From assembly GCA_002928955.1 (NCBI GenBank), contig PERT01000005.1:1-64000 (forward strand): 64,000 nt of DNA, given 5' to 3'. Under the pieces are notes generated by a model. That model saw only the letters and a list, made by a program, of their open reading frames with translations, did not search any database and was not told the DNA's origin. Below, in pieces: positions 1 through 10,863 of this stretch. The stretch comes from Hyphomicrobium sp. (GTDB taxonomy: Bacteria > Pseudomonadota > Alphaproteobacteria > Rhizobiales > Hyphomicrobiaceae). Numbering within the stretch: position 1 is the first letter of the stretch; each line of letters begins with the position of its first letter. The position numbers and the translations under genes are program-made.

Positions 1-999
<999 letters not shown>

Positions 1000-1143
1000 G
1001 GCGGATCCCGTGGTTTCAGATAGGGCGAATTTGGCGGTTCTGGTTATTCAGGACGTTATCAGTCCGTCTTGGGTCTGCGGCGTTTGCCTGGCGATCAGGG
1101 CGGTCCGGCGCGACCTTGACATCGCGCCGCACTGGCTTGTCCG

Positions 1144-2163
<1,020 letters not shown>

Positions 2164-2323
2164 CTATACGGTCGCGGCGTGCCCGCTTGTGACCAGCACA
2201 GCAATGATTGGTTGGTTAGCGGGAAACATGCACCATCTCAAGTGAATGCGACACAATACGAACCAAAGTCGGGGCGCGGAACGGTTAGCCGGTATGAGCC
2301 ATCATAATCGCCAGGCATTGCGG

Positions 2324-3460
2324 TCAAGCCGGCATCGCGGGGGCCGACGGGATGCCAACCGCCGACCGGCGCGACGCGAGGTAGCCCTCGCTGCGCATTT
2401 CGGTCAAACGTGAGGCCGTGCGCTCGAAAAGATCGGACCCGGCGCCCTGCCGATAGAGGTCGCCGGGCTCACCCTCGGCCGACGCGATCAGACACACGCG
2501 GTTGTCGTAAAGCGTGTCGATCAGGTTGATGAAGCGGCGGGCGGTGTCACGGCGACTGGAATCGAGCAGCGGAATGCCGTCGATCAGGATGGTGTGGAAT
2601 ACCTGAGTGAGCCCCAGATAGTCGACCGAACCCAGGGGTTTCTCGCAGAGATCGGCGAAACTGAAGCGCGCCACCCCCATCTCGGGCGCGGCCAGCGGCA
2701 CGACGATTTTGCGACCCTTGACTTGGATTTCCATCCCCGCGCCCCCGGATTTTCCGGCCAGTCGCAGCCAGTGGCTGTCCATCTCGCCCCGCGCACTGCC
2801 ATCGGCCGGTGTGAAATAGAGTGGCCGGCCAGACAGCTTCTCGAGCCGGAAGTCCTTGGCCGCTGCGATCTCGCGCACGTCGAGGTGGTCCTCGAGTTGG
2901 TCGATGAACGGAAGGAACAATTGCCGGTTGAGACCATTCCGGTAGAGATCGGAAGGGTGTGCGTTGGATGTCGCCACTATCACCACACCGCGCTGGAACA
3001 CCACCTTGAAGAATCGGCCGAGGATCATCGCGTCAGCGATGTCGGTCACATGCAATTCGTCGAAACATAAAAGGCCCGGATCGCCCGCCATCTCGAGCGC
3101 CACGTGCGGAATTGGATCGCCGTCCACCGTCTTTCGCGCCACAGCTATACGCTCGTGAGCTTCGGCCATGAAAGCGTGGAAGTGGCTGCGGCGCTTGGGC
3201 TTGAAATCGACCGCCTCGTAAAACAGGTCCATGAGCATGGTTTTGCCGCGCCCGACGCCGCCATGAAGGTAAAGCCCACGCGGTCGCACCCCGGTCTCGC
3301 GGCTGAAGTAAGTGAACATACTCGGCTTATGCGGCCGCCAACCTTTGAGCGCTCGGGCCAGTTCGTCGAGTTCGGTCACGACCTGACGCTGAGCGACATC
3401 GGGCTCGATCTGGCCGAGCCGGACCCGCTCATCATAACGATTGAAGACGACGCCACTCAT
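2324..3460 (-). CDS. zapE: Cell division protein ZapE (AFG1-like ATPase)
   Basis: AAA-type ATPase of the AFG1/ZapE family, 378 residues from the chosen start. Family members act at the division ring in bacteria or as mitochondrial Afg1/LACE1. Walker A (GGVGRGKT, about residues 67-74) and Walker B (LLCFDELHVTD, about 131-141) are intact, and the arginine-finger region with ATSNAHPSDLY is present. The frame extends 21 codons upstream, but MSGVVFNRYDERV matches the family N-terminus and a G-rich stretch precedes it. The gene sits upstream of mdh, a frequent alphaproteobacterial neighbour, with a 214-bp gap, so it may have its own promoter. Confidence 0.93.
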   Translation of the reverse strand: MSGVVFNRYDERVRLGQIEPDVAQRQVVTELDELARALKGWRPHKPSMFTYFSRETGVRPRGLYLHGGVGRGKTMLMDLFYEAVDFKPKRRSHFHAFMAEAHERIAVARKTVDGDPIPHVALEMAGDPGLLCFDELHVTDIADAMILGRFFKVVFQRGVVIVATSNAHPSDLYRNGLNRQLFLPFIDQLEDHLDVREIAAAKDFRLEKLSGRPLYFTPADGSARGEMDSHWLRLAGKSGGAGMEIQVKGRKIVVPLAAPEMGVARFSFADLCEKPLGSVDYLGLTQVFHTILIDGIPLLDSSRRDTARRFINLIDTLYDNRVCLIASAEGEPGDLYRQGAGSDLFERTASRLTEMRSEGYLASRRSAVGIPSAPAMPA

Positions 3461-3726
3461 CCCCGCCCCAAGCTTGCCGAACGAAACAACTTGCCACTCC
3501 AGATCTTGCTCATGCCGGACCATCTCGGCTCAAGTGCGGCTTTCGCCGCATACATGGGATTGCCACCTGCTACGCGATGCATCCATGTGCCGCAGGATTG
3601 GGCCGCGGGCCATCACTACTTCTGCCGCAATGCACAACTCTCATGCCAGCTACGCGTGGATTTCGCGCGTTATGTAAGTGTTTTCGGCTCATTGAGGATT
3701 TTGTGCGGTGCATTAATTTTATCAGC

Positions 3727-3738
3727 CTGACATGTCAG
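3727..3738. promoter_or_regulatory. 12-bp perfect palindrome upstream of the GNAT gene
   Basis: CTGACATGTCAG is self-complementary and lies in an AT-richer stretch about 105 bp before the acetyltransferase start, between divergent zapE and the GNAT gene. It could be an operator for a dimeric repressor. The assignment rests on symmetry and position alone. Confidence 0.25.
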
Positions 3739-3844
3739 CCGTGATAGTATCAGGCCAGTCTGCTGAACCGGTCGCAGGTCGCCAAAGAGCGAGCAGTCCG
3801 TGCGGTCAGACGAACGTGAACAAACCCGAGCGGAGGTTCCAGTC

Positions 3845-4432
3845 ATGAGTGAGCACCGATTGCCGGGAGGAACCATCAGAAAACTGTGGCCGACGGAAAC
3901 CGACAAGTTCCGCGACCATCTTCTGCGTCTTGACAAGGACAGCCGGCGGATGCGCTTCGCCCATGGCGTGTCAGACAGTTTCATCGAGGACTACGCGAGC
4001 CGCATGGCCGAGATGGGCTCGATTGTCTTCGGCTACGTCCTCGATGGCGAGGTGCATGCGATCGCCGAGCTTAGAAAGCTGGGCGACACTTGGGGACACG
4101 AAGCCGAGGCAGCGTTCTCGGTCGAGAAGGCCTATCAGGAAAGAGGCATCGGCTCAGAGCTGATGGGCCGTGTCATCCGCGCCGCGCGCAATCGCGGTGT
4201 CCAGGTGCTTTACATGAGCTGCTTGGCTGAGAACGGCAAGATGCAGGCCATCGCACGCAAGCACGAGGCGGAGCTTCGCTTCGAGTTTGGCGAGGTCGTC
4301 GGCGAGATCGTCCCGCAGGACTCGAACTACTTCTCGCTTCTCACAGAAGCGGTCCAGGATCGCGTCGGCTACATGATGGCGGTACTCGATCTCCAACAGC
4401 AGGCCGTAAGGCGCTCCCGTTCGGCCGCGTGA
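3845..4432 (+). CDS. GNAT family N-acetyltransferase
   Basis: A 195-residue protein of the Gcn5-related N-acetyltransferase fold. The acetyl-CoA-binding motif A is visible around residues 95-110 (AFSVEKAYQERGIGSELMGRVI, with the R/Q-x-x-G-x-G/A-type loop as QERGIGS). The substrate is not predictable. The start MSEHRLPGG is chosen because GGAGG lies 9-10 bases upstream; the frame is open 15 codons further. The gene is single, divergent from zapE. The C-terminus (QQAVRRSRSAA) is basic and probably unstructured. Confidence 0.85.
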   Translation: MSEHRLPGGTIRKLWPTETDKFRDHLLRLDKDSRRMRFAHGVSDSFIEDYASRMAEMGSIVFGYVLDGEVHAIAELRKLGDTWGHEAEAAFSVEKAYQERGIGSELMGRVIRAARNRGVQVLYMSCLAENGKMQAIARKHEAELRFEFGEVVGEIVPQDSNYFSLLTEAVQDRVGYMMAVLDLQQQAVRRSRSAA

Positions 4433-4880
4433 CTGCCGACCGATAAAACGTCGACGGTCCAACACGAATGACAAGGGCTGCGATACGCGCGCGAGTTCGC
4501 GGCGATCGCAGCCCTGAAAACCGACCGAGAGGATCTGACCCGCCTGACCACGCAATACCGTTACGCCACTGGCTGCGGTCAACCTCTCGTAGGCACCAAA
4601 AAGCACTCTGGCGTGACAGCGGAATGACGCTCGCCGCATGAATGTTCCTTCACCAAACACATTGGGTTCGATGGCCGCGTTAATCCGCAATAGTGCGGAA
4701 TTCGGCTATTCCACTCCAAATATTAAGAAAAATGAGGATTTCACGCAACACCGCCTGATCAATACTACTGTTTCTGCCGTCAGAATTTGATTTGCCTGTC
4801 AACAAATTCCGCGAACTTGCTCATCTTTTTTCTGCGACCGAACTGATTCGTTCGCGAGAGAGACAGAGAGAGAAAACACC
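4433..4880. other. Intergenic, AT-rich upstream of the H1-like gene
   Basis: I see no convincing gene here. A minus-strand open frame crossing from the GNAT gene has no recognisable protein features. The second half (about 4690-4880) is markedly more AT-rich than the surroundings, as expected for promoter DNA of the small basic protein that follows. A short inverted repeat (AATCCGC/GCGGAATT) lies at about 4681-4701. Confidence 0.5.
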
Positions 4881-5039
4881 ATGGCTAAGACGATTGCGAA
4901 GAAGGCCCCTGCAAAGGCCAAGGCCCCCGCCGCCAAGAAGCCGGCCGCCCGCAAGGCTGCCGCTCCTGCCGCGAAGCGCAAGGCTGCTCCGAAGGCCGCA
5001 CCAAAGGCTGCTGCCAAGAAGACGAAGAAGGCCGCCTAA
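4881..5039 (+). CDS. Small histone H1-like Lys/Ala/Pro-rich protein
   Basis: A 52-residue protein, MAKTIAKKAPAKAKAPAAKK at its start, made almost only of Ala, Lys, Pro and a few Arg, ending AAKKTKKAA. Composition resembles the C-terminal tail of histone H1 and bacterial H1-like nucleoid proteins (Hc1, AlgP, HupB tail), so DNA or RNA binding is likely. There is no globular domain, and KAAPKAA-type units repeat. The ATG follows a purine-rich GAGAGAGAAAACACC leader that can serve as the ribosome site. A strong terminator follows 80 bp after the stop, so it is a monocistronic gene. The exact role is inferred from composition. Confidence 0.75.
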   Translation: MAKTIAKKAPAKAKAPAAKKPAARKAAAPAAKRKAAPKAAPKAAAKKTKKAA

Positions 5040-5119
5040 GGCACTCCGCCGCTGCGCGCTCCCGGAATTGGGCGCCAGGAGCGTCGGCGGTGGTGCATCC
5101 TAAAGCGACTGAAACTTCA

Positions 5120-5153
5120 AAGGCCGGTGGATGCAAAATGCACCACCGGCCTT
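5120..5153. terminator. Strong inverted-repeat terminator
   Basis: AAGGCCGGTGG and CCACCGGCCTT form 11 perfect pairs, extended inside by TGCA/TGCA with one bulged A and a 3-nt loop. TTGTTCGTTT follows on the plus strand. It lies between the convergent H1-like gene and sdhB and can serve both, though the minus-side tail is less U-rich. Confidence 0.8.
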
Positions 5154-5196
5154 GTTCGTTTCAAATCATCAATTCGGGCGGCTGTTCGGGGTTTGA

Positions 5197-5979
5197 CTAA
5201 ACCCGCCGTTCAACCATCAGCTTCTTCAACTCGGCGATGGCTTTGGCCGGAGAAAGTCCCTTTGGGCAGGCCTTCGCGCAATTCATGATCGTATGGCATC
5301 GATAGAGCCGGAATGGGTCTTCGAGATTATCCAGTCGCTCCCCGGTCGCCTCGTCGCGGCTGTCGATTACCCAGCGATAGGCCTGCAACAGCACAGCCGG
5401 ACCAAGATAGCGGTCGGAATTCCACCAGTAGCTCGGGCAAGACGTCGAACAGCACGCGCACAAGATGCACTCGTAGAGACCATCGAGCTGCTCGCGGTCC
5501 TCGCGGCTTTGTTTCCACTCCCTGGGCGGTGCCGGCGTATCGGTCTTGAGCCACGGCTCGATCGACTGGTGCTGGGCGTAGAAGTTGGTCATATCCGGAA
5601 CTAGGTCTTTGATCACCTGCATGTGCGGCAGCGGGTAGATCTTGACCGCGCCCGAGACGTCGCCGCAACCCTTCAGACAGGCGAGTGTATTGGTGCCATC
5701 GATGTTCATGGCACACGACCCGCAAATGCCTTCACGGCACGACCTGCGGAACGTCAGCGTCGGATCGATCTCATTCTTGATCTTCATGAGGGCGTCGAGA
5801 ACCATCGGGCCGCACTGTTTGCGGTCCACCCAATAGGTATCGACCCGCGGATTGTCGCCGTCATCCGGGTTCCAGCGGTATATGAGGAACTTTTTCCAGT
5901 CGCCGGCGCCTATGGGCTTGTTCCAGGTCTTTCCGGCGGTATTGACCTTCGAGTTCTTCGGCAGGGTTAGCTGGACCAT
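5197..5979 (-). CDS. sdhB: Succinate dehydrogenase iron-sulfur subunit
   Basis: Iron-sulfur subunit of respiratory complex II, 260 residues, passing electrons from SdhA-FAD to quinone at the inner face of the cytoplasmic membrane. The 2Fe-2S ligands are in CREGICGSC and the following Cys of NTLAC. The 4Fe-4S motif is [12 protein letters not shown], and the 3Fe-4S site lies in [13 protein letters not shown], all in the expected order. Length is standard. It is unusual in its context: sdhA ends more than 2 kb upstream, with an unknown gene and an FkbM methyltransferase between. It may therefore be transcribed separately from sdhCDA. Confidence 0.97.
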   Translation of the reverse strand: MVQLTLPKNSKVNTAGKTWNKPIGAGDWKKFLIYRWNPDDGDNPRVDTYWVDRKQCGPMVLDALMKIKNEIDPTLTFRRSCREGICGSCAMNIDGTNTLACLKGCGDVSGAVKIYPLPHMQVIKDLVPDMTNFYAQHQSIEPWLKTDTPAPPREWKQSREDREQLDGLYECILCACCSTSCPSYWWNSDRYLGPAVLLQAYRWVIDSRDEATGERLDNLEDPFRLYRCHTIMNCAKACPKGLSPAKAIAELKKLMVERRV

Positions 5980-6153
5980 GGGACCTCAGTCGTGTTGTCG
6001 GCAATCGCCCTTAGAATAGCAGTTGCATGGCCGTCTCGGCGTCACGGCTTTGCGATCGGCGACGGCCACGGCCGAGCCTCGTTGTTGGAATGCGGCCCCG
6101 AAGCCACTCTGTCAACGCTACGTTAGAAAGAGTGCTGCCGGTTCATCTCACCT

Positions 6154-6726
6154 TTACTCCAGCCGGTGGGCCTTCAGTTCGCGCACAAGCCCCGTCAGAC
6201 GCTCCGCCACGGCCGCACAGGTGTCGACGGTCGTTTTCAAGGTTGCCCGGTCCTGGATCAGTTTGTTCAGCCGCTCCTGCTCGGCCCCGAAGCCATAAAA
6301 CAACTCTTCAGGTGCGACGATTTCGCCATCTTCGACGGCGCACATCACGTCGAACGCATTTTGCGAGGCCAGCACCAGCATCGACGCCACGTCGTTGACG
6401 AGTTGCTGGTAGAGCCGACACGATTCCGCACTCGCCCGTTGACCGTGCACCCCGAATTTGAGCGGCGACGAGCCCTGACCGCCCTCGCCTGCGAACAGGT
6501 GCGGATTGCGCTGGAACCGTTTGAAAATCTCGGTAAGCCCGAGGCAGCAATTTTCGAGATCGCGCAACGCGGCTGAAGCCTTCCGCTTCGCCTTGGCGCG
6601 ATCAGGGGTCCTTTCCTGGCCAACCCAGTTGATGGCCGCGATCGATGCGATGGCGCCAAGAGCTGCCAGTCCGGGAAGCACGGCGGCGAACGGGTCCGGC
6701 GCGATCCGCATATCCGACTCTGGCAT
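6154..6726 (-). CDS. Hypothetical protein with one N-terminal membrane segment
   Basis: I do not recognise this 190-residue protein. From the start MPESDMRIAPDPFAA it has one hydrophobic segment (about residues 13-33, AAVLPGLAALGAIASIAAIN). A mostly helical, charged region follows with three features: AKRKASAALRDLENCCLGL, several Cys, and QEERLNKLIQ-like heptads near the C-terminus that could form a coiled coil. The frame is open to 7014, but the upstream residues look non-coding (Cys/Arg-rich), and GAGAGAAG precedes the chosen ATG. It sits between fkbM and sdhB, interrupting the sdh operon, so a link to complex II is positional only. Confidence 0.5.
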   Translation of the reverse strand: MPESDMRIAPDPFAAVLPGLAALGAIASIAAINWVGQERTPDRAKAKRKASAALRDLENCCLGLTEIFKRFQRNPHLFAGEGGQGSSPLKFGVHGQRASAESCRLYQQLVNDVASMLVLASQNAFDVMCAVEDGEIVAPEELFYGFGAEQERLNKLIQDRATLKTTVDTCAAVAERLTGLVRELKAHRLE

Positions 6727-7020
6727 CGAGCCGGGCTTCTCTCTCGGCTTGGTGCCCGGAGGTCCGGCGGACGGCTTCGGAACTTTGGCCACTGGTCCGT
6801 CCTCGGCTGAAGGGACAGGCTCGCGGGTGCAGCAGCGCACGCCGGCCCGAATCTGAGCAGCAACTGTCTTACATGCCACATGGGTCAGGCAAGCGGCATG
6901 CCGCTGCGCATCTGACCGAAGATACACAAAAATAGTCTGACCAGTATTCCGGTTCATGCATCCGCTTCCCCCGAGCCGCGCCCCGAAGCGAATACCGAAT
7001 GGTCCGAAACTCACGCAACA

Positions 7021-7163
7021 TTATGATTCCATAACAGATTTTGCATTTGGCAGGCACGCCGGCGGGTGAGGGGACTCTATGATTCCAGTGTCGCTTTTGC
7101 ATCTGACCTTCGGTTTCGAGTCCAGCCCCCAGTGGAGGCCGATCGTCAGATGCGTGACGCTAG
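7021..7163. repeat. Composite palindromic repeat, copy 1 (A unit plus degenerate half)
   Basis: The A unit occupies 7077-7163. GCATCTGAC (7099-7107) pairs with GTCAGATGC (7145-7153), and the loop contains GAGTCCAGCCC...CAGTGG, as in the copy at 59216-59294. The outer arms are decayed CTAGTGTAGC motifs. A further degenerate left half (TTATGATTCCATAACAGATTTTGCAT) starts at 7021. The CTAG end at 7160-7163 supplies the stop codon of the FkbM gene. Confidence 0.8.
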
Positions 7164-8026
7164 ACCGGTTGGGATCGAGATCCTGGCACAGCCCGTTCCA
7201 GCACGGTGTTATTGGAAGTCCTGAACCGGATACCGTAGCCCCGCGCCTCGGCATCGGCGATGCAATCGATCGCCCAACTGCCCCGCGCCAAATGTTCGAT
7301 GATGATAAGGTCGGGCCGCAGTTCGGGCGCAGCAGCAGCTAGAAACGGCGGCAGCACCTTGTCCTCGTGGCCTTCGACGTCGATCTTCATCACGTCGATG
7401 TGCGTGAGGCCATGTTCGACCACAAGCGCGGACAGCGGACGCAGTGGAACGGCCGCGCCGCTGCCCTTGCCTTCCAGCGAGCGCGAACCCTCGTCAGTGC
7501 CCCCCACCAGAACACCCATGCCCTCGCGGTCGCTGATCGCCACCGGCACGGCCGTCAGCTTGACATCCGCGCGCACGCGGCCATCAGCGCGCGCCGTAGC
7601 AAGATTGAACGCAAGCCGTTCAAGCAATTCAGGATTGGGGTCGATCGACAGGATGTGCGCGCCCCGCCCGCCATGCAGCGCCGCATCCAAACTGTAGAGG
7701 CCGGCGTTCGCCCCGATGTCGACGAACACAGCCCCGGCCCGTGCCATCCGCTCGCCAAGCAGCGCGTGCTCTGCCGGGTCCATCCGATCCGGACGCATCA
7801 GGGCTTTGCGCTCGGACACATTGTGCGCCGGATGCAGTCGAACACGCGTGCCGAACAACTCGGTATCGACCGGACCAGGATTGATTGCCTCGAAGGCCTT
7901 GTAGAGCAGCTTCCGCGGCGCACCCCGCCCGAGCGGCGTCGACCGGGAGACCCATAGCAGAACTGACCCCGCAATACCCGGCTGGTGGGCACCCCACACT
8001 CCGGTGGCCGTCGTGCCACTCTCCAT
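7160..8026 (-). CDS. FkbM family SAM-dependent methyltransferase
   Basis: A 288-residue class I methyltransferase of the FkbM family, whose members O-methylate sugars or polyketides in surface glycans and secondary metabolites. The SAM-binding motif is VFVDIGANAGLYSLDAA (about 99-115). SIDPNPELLERLAFN binds the ribose, and HIDVMKIDVEGHEDKVL is the diagnostic FkbM block. The ATG at 8024-8026 is chosen; a TTG at 8065 is an alternative. The substrate is unknown. It lies directly downstream of sdhA, which is unusual, and its TAG stop falls inside a palindromic repeat, suggesting insertion near its 3' end. Confidence 0.85.
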   Translation of the reverse strand: MESGTTATGVWGAHQPGIAGSVLLWVSRSTPLGRGAPRKLLYKAFEAINPGPVDTELFGTRVRLHPAHNVSERKALMRPDRMDPAEHALLGERMARAGAVFVDIGANAGLYSLDAALHGGRGAHILSIDPNPELLERLAFNLATARADGRVRADVKLTAVPVAISDREGMGVLVGGTDEGSRSLEGKGSGAAVPLRPLSALVVEHGLTHIDVMKIDVEGHEDKVLPPFLAAAAPELRPDLIIIEHLARGSWAIDCIADAEARGYGIRFRTSNNTVLERAVPGSRSQPV

Positions 8027-8081
8027 ACCACCCGTGCTTCCACTCACCGCGTGGTCTCCCGACAATGACGCTATGCTCCGT

Positions 8082-9920
8082 TCAATAGACCCGCGCCTTG
8101 GGCTCGATGTACTTGACCTCGTTGGTCAGCGTGTTGGTGTGCACCGGCCGGACGTCCAGACGGACGGTTTTCTTGGCGTCGTCCGCGAACACCAGCGTGT
8201 GCTTCATCCAGTTGACGTCGTCGCGCTTCGGGAAATCCTCGCGCGCATGTGCGCCACGACTTTCCTTGCGGTTCTCGGCACTGACCACGGTGACTGCCGC
8301 CTGCGAAATCAGATTGTCGTATTCAAGTGTCTCGATCAGGTCCGAGTTCCAGATCAGCGAACGGTCCGTGACGCTGATATCGTCGCTGTCTTTCCAGATG
8401 TCCGCGATCTTCTTGACGCCCTCGGTCAGAATCGGTCCATCACGGAACACGGCGCAGTTGGTCTGCATGACCTTCTGCATCCTGAGCCGCAGCGATGCCG
8501 TCGTCGTCTTGCCGCTGGCGTGACGGAAGCGGTCGAGGCGTGAGAGGGCGAAATCGGCGCCGTCGCTCGGCAGTTCGGCCTGCCGCTGGCCACGCTCGAT
8601 CTTTTCCGAGCAGCGAAGTCCCGCCGCACGCCCAAACACCACGAGATCGATCAGCGAATTGGAGCCCAGCCGGTTGGCGCCGTGCACCGACACGCACGCC
8701 GCCTCGCCGATCGCCATCAGGCCCGGCACGACGGTATCCGGGTTGCCTCCCTTCAACGTCAGAACCTCGCCGTGATAGTTGGTCGGGATGCCACCCATGT
8801 TGTAGTGCACGGTCGGGATGACAGGGATTGGCATCCGGCGCAAGTCGACACCTGCGAACACGCTGGCGTTCTCGGTGATGCCGGGAAGCCGCTCGGCCAG
8901 GATCTTCGGGTCCAGATGGTCGAGATGCAGATAGATGTGGTCCTTCTCCTTTCCCACCCCGCGGCCCTCGCGAATCTCGACGGTCATCGAGCGCGAAACG
9001 ACATCGCGGGAGGCCAGATCCTTGGCGTGGGGCGCATAGCGCTCCATGAAGCGCTCGCCTTCCGAATTGGTGAGATACCCGCCTTCGCCGCGCGCCCCCT
9101 CGGTGATGAGCACGCCCGCGCCATAAATACCGGTCGGATGAAACTGGATGAACTCCATGTCCTGCAAAGGCAGGCCTGCCCGCAGTACCATGGCATTTCC
9201 GTCGCCGGTGCAGGTATGAGCGGAGGTACAGGAAAAATAAGCGCGGCCGTAGCCGCCGGTGGCCAGGATCGTACGCTGCGCGCGGAAGCGATGAATCGTT
9301 CCGTCTTCCAGGCACATGGCCATCACGCCGCGGCAGGCGCCGTCCTGGTCCATGATGAGGTCGAGCGCGAAGTACTCGATGAAGAACTCGGCCGCATGCC
9401 GCAACGACTGCCCATAGAGCGTGTGCAGCATGGCGTGGCCAGTACGGTCGGCGGCGGCGCATGTGCGCTGAGCCGGAGGACCCTCGCCGAACTCGGTCGT
9501 CATCCCGCCGAACGGACGCTGGTAGATGCGGCCATCCTCGGTTCGCGAGAACGGCACGCCGTAATGCTCCAGCTCGTAGACGGCGTCAGGTGCGTTGCGA
9601 CAGAGATACTCGATGGCATCCTGGTCGCCCAGCCAGTCGGCGCCCTTGACGGTGTCGTACATGTGCCAGCGCCAATTGTCCGGGCCCATGTTGCCGAGGG
9701 CAGCGGCCACGCCACCCTGTGCTGCGACGGTGTGCGACCGCGTCGGGAAAACCTTCGTGATGCAAGCGGTCCTGAGGCCGGCCTCGGCCGCCCCCAGCGT
9801 CGCCCGCAGGCCCGCGCCGCCGGCGCCCACCACCACCACGTCGTAGGTGTGGTCGACAATCGTGTAGGCCTTGCCGTTTACGGCCGGCGCTGGACGGGCC
9901 TTCGATGTTTGAACTGCCAT
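8082..9920 (-). CDS. sdhA: Succinate dehydrogenase flavoprotein subunit
   Basis: Catalytic flavoprotein of complex II, 612 residues, oxidising succinate to fumarate. It shows the FAD motif [17 protein letters not shown] (about 29-45), the covalent-FAD region [12 protein letters not shown], the active-site blocks [10 protein letters not shown] and [10 protein letters not shown], and [19 protein letters not shown]. The end [12 protein letters not shown] is typical. The ATG at 9918-9920 is preceded by GGAG and begins MAVQTSK; the open frame further upstream overlaps sdhD and is rejected. It follows sdhD by 5 bp. The expected next gene, sdhB, is displaced by two unrelated genes. Confidence 0.98.
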   Translation of the reverse strand: MAVQTSKARPAPAVNGKAYTIVDHTYDVVVVGAGGAGLRATLGAAEAGLRTACITKVFPTRSHTVAAQGGVAAALGNMGPDNWRWHMYDTVKGADWLGDQDAIEYLCRNAPDAVYELEHYGVPFSRTEDGRIYQRPFGGMTTEFGEGPPAQRTCAAADRTGHAMLHTLYGQSLRHAAEFFIEYFALDLIMDQDGACRGVMAMCLEDGTIHRFRAQRTILATGGYGRAYFSCTSAHTCTGDGNAMVLRAGLPLQDMEFIQFHPTGIYGAGVLITEGARGEGGYLTNSEGERFMERYAPHAKDLASRDVVSRSMTVEIREGRGVGKEKDHIYLHLDHLDPKILAERLPGITENASVFAGVDLRRMPIPVIPTVHYNMGGIPTNYHGEVLTLKGGNPDTVVPGLMAIGEAACVSVHGANRLGSNSLIDLVVFGRAAGLRCSEKIERGQRQAELPSDGADFALSRLDRFRHASGKTTTASLRLRMQKVMQTNCAVFRDGPILTEGVKKIADIWKDSDDISVTDRSLIWNSDLIETLEYDNLISQAAVTVVSAENRKESRGAHAREDFPKRDDVNWMKHTLVFADDAKKTVRLDVRPVHTNTLTNEVKYIEPKARVY

Positions 9921-9925
9921 GGCTT

Positions 9926-10318
9926 TCAAGCTCCGAAAGTGAGACGCAGGACCGCAAACACACTCGCCACGCCAACGAGGATTGTGAAAAACGTATTGAG
10001 CATCAGGCAGACGAGCTTTGGCCCTTCGCTCGAAACGTAGTCCTCGATAATGGTCTGCATGCCAAGGCGCATGTGCACCATGGCCGACAGGATCAGCAGC
10101 AGCAGCGGAACCGATACGAGCGGGCTGGCGAGAGCGGATTTCACTTGCGCGTGTCCTGCGCCACCCAGTGACGCCAGAAGCCACACGAGAAAGACCGCCA
10201 GAACCAGATTTGCCACGCCAGTCATGCGCTGCGTCCAGAAGTGGTCAGCCCCCTCTTTGGCCGAGCCCAGCCGGCGGACATTCTTCAAAGGCGTGCGCAT
10301 CTTCGTGCTTCTGGTCAT
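9926..10318 (-). CDS. sdhD: Succinate dehydrogenase membrane anchor subunit D
   Basis: Small membrane anchor of complex II, 130 residues, with three hydrophobic helices (about 35-55, 66-85 and 103-126). The haem/quinone region [16 protein letters not shown] after helix 2 is conserved in the family. It anchors SdhAB and helps bind haem b and ubiquinone. GAGG lies about 10 bases before the ATG at 10316-10318. Its stop is 5 bp before sdhA and its start 11 bp after the sdhC stop, so sdhC-sdhD-sdhA form one transcript. Confidence 0.94.
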   Translation of the reverse strand: MTRSTKMRTPLKNVRRLGSAKEGADHFWTQRMTGVANLVLAVFLVWLLASLGGAGHAQVKSALASPLVSVPLLLLILSAMVHMRLGMQTIIEDYVSSEGPKLVCLMLNTFFTILVGVASVFAVLRLTFGA

Positions 10319-10329
10319 GTTTCAAAACC

Positions 10330-10743
10330 TCACTTGAGCCACATGACGACCGACCAGACCAGCGCGGTCAGCAGGATCGATACGGCAATCGTCCCCCACG
10401 ACAGCAGGTCGATCGACTTCAGATCGTAGCCACGGCCGGTATCCCAGAGGAAATGGCGAAGCCCGCCCGCTGCGTGATGAATAAGAGCCCAGGTAAACCC
10501 GACCAGCACCAGCTTGCCCGGCACACTGCCAAAAAGATACATGACGTAGCCGAAGTATTGAGGCCCAGACGCCGCTGCGATCAGCCACCAGGCCAGGAGC
10601 ACAGACCCAAAATACAATGCTGCGCCTGTGATCCGGTGCAGGATCGACATCACCATGTTGATCAATGGCGAGTAAATCTGCAGGTGCGGCGACAGCGGCC
10701 GAGCCATTTTTGCCCCGCCGCGAACGGACTTCGCGTCTCCCAT
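10330..10743 (-). CDS. sdhC: Succinate dehydrogenase cytochrome b556 subunit
   Basis: Cytochrome b subunit of complex II, 137 residues, first gene of the sdh operon. ARPLSPHLQIYSP and SILHRITGAAL (the Ser/Arg quinone-site motif) near residues 14-43 are diagnostic. HHAAGGLRHFLWDTG contains the haem-ligating histidine. Three transmembrane helices are visible. The ATG at 10741-10743 has AGGGAA upstream. The promoter should lie in the roughly 120-bp gap before the oxidoreductase gene's end at 10864. Confidence 0.95.
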   Translation of the reverse strand: MGDAKSVRGGAKMARPLSPHLQIYSPLINMVMSILHRITGAALYFGSVLLAWWLIAAASGPQYFGYVMYLFGSVPGKLVLVGFTWALIHHAAGGLRHFLWDTGRGYDLKSIDLLSWGTIAVSILLTALVWSVVMWLK

Positions 10744-10863
10744 TCGAAATGTTCCCTGTTTGCCTTACTGCCGCTTCTAGCGCGCCGGGCGCTCGCCCGC
10801 AATTCGACAAATGACACGGAGCGTTGCGCGCTCCCGCGCTGAAGCCGCGGCTGCGGCGATCGG

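Noticed and set aside
4154-4690. A 178-codon minus-strand frame crossing the GNAT 3' end
   Set aside because: It overlaps the well-supported acetyltransferase, has no domain and no ribosome site, so I treated 4433-4880 as non-coding.
8682-10040. A 452-codon plus-strand frame across sdhA
   Set aside because: It is antisense to a strongly supported sdhA, with a biased His/Arg/Val composition and no domain.
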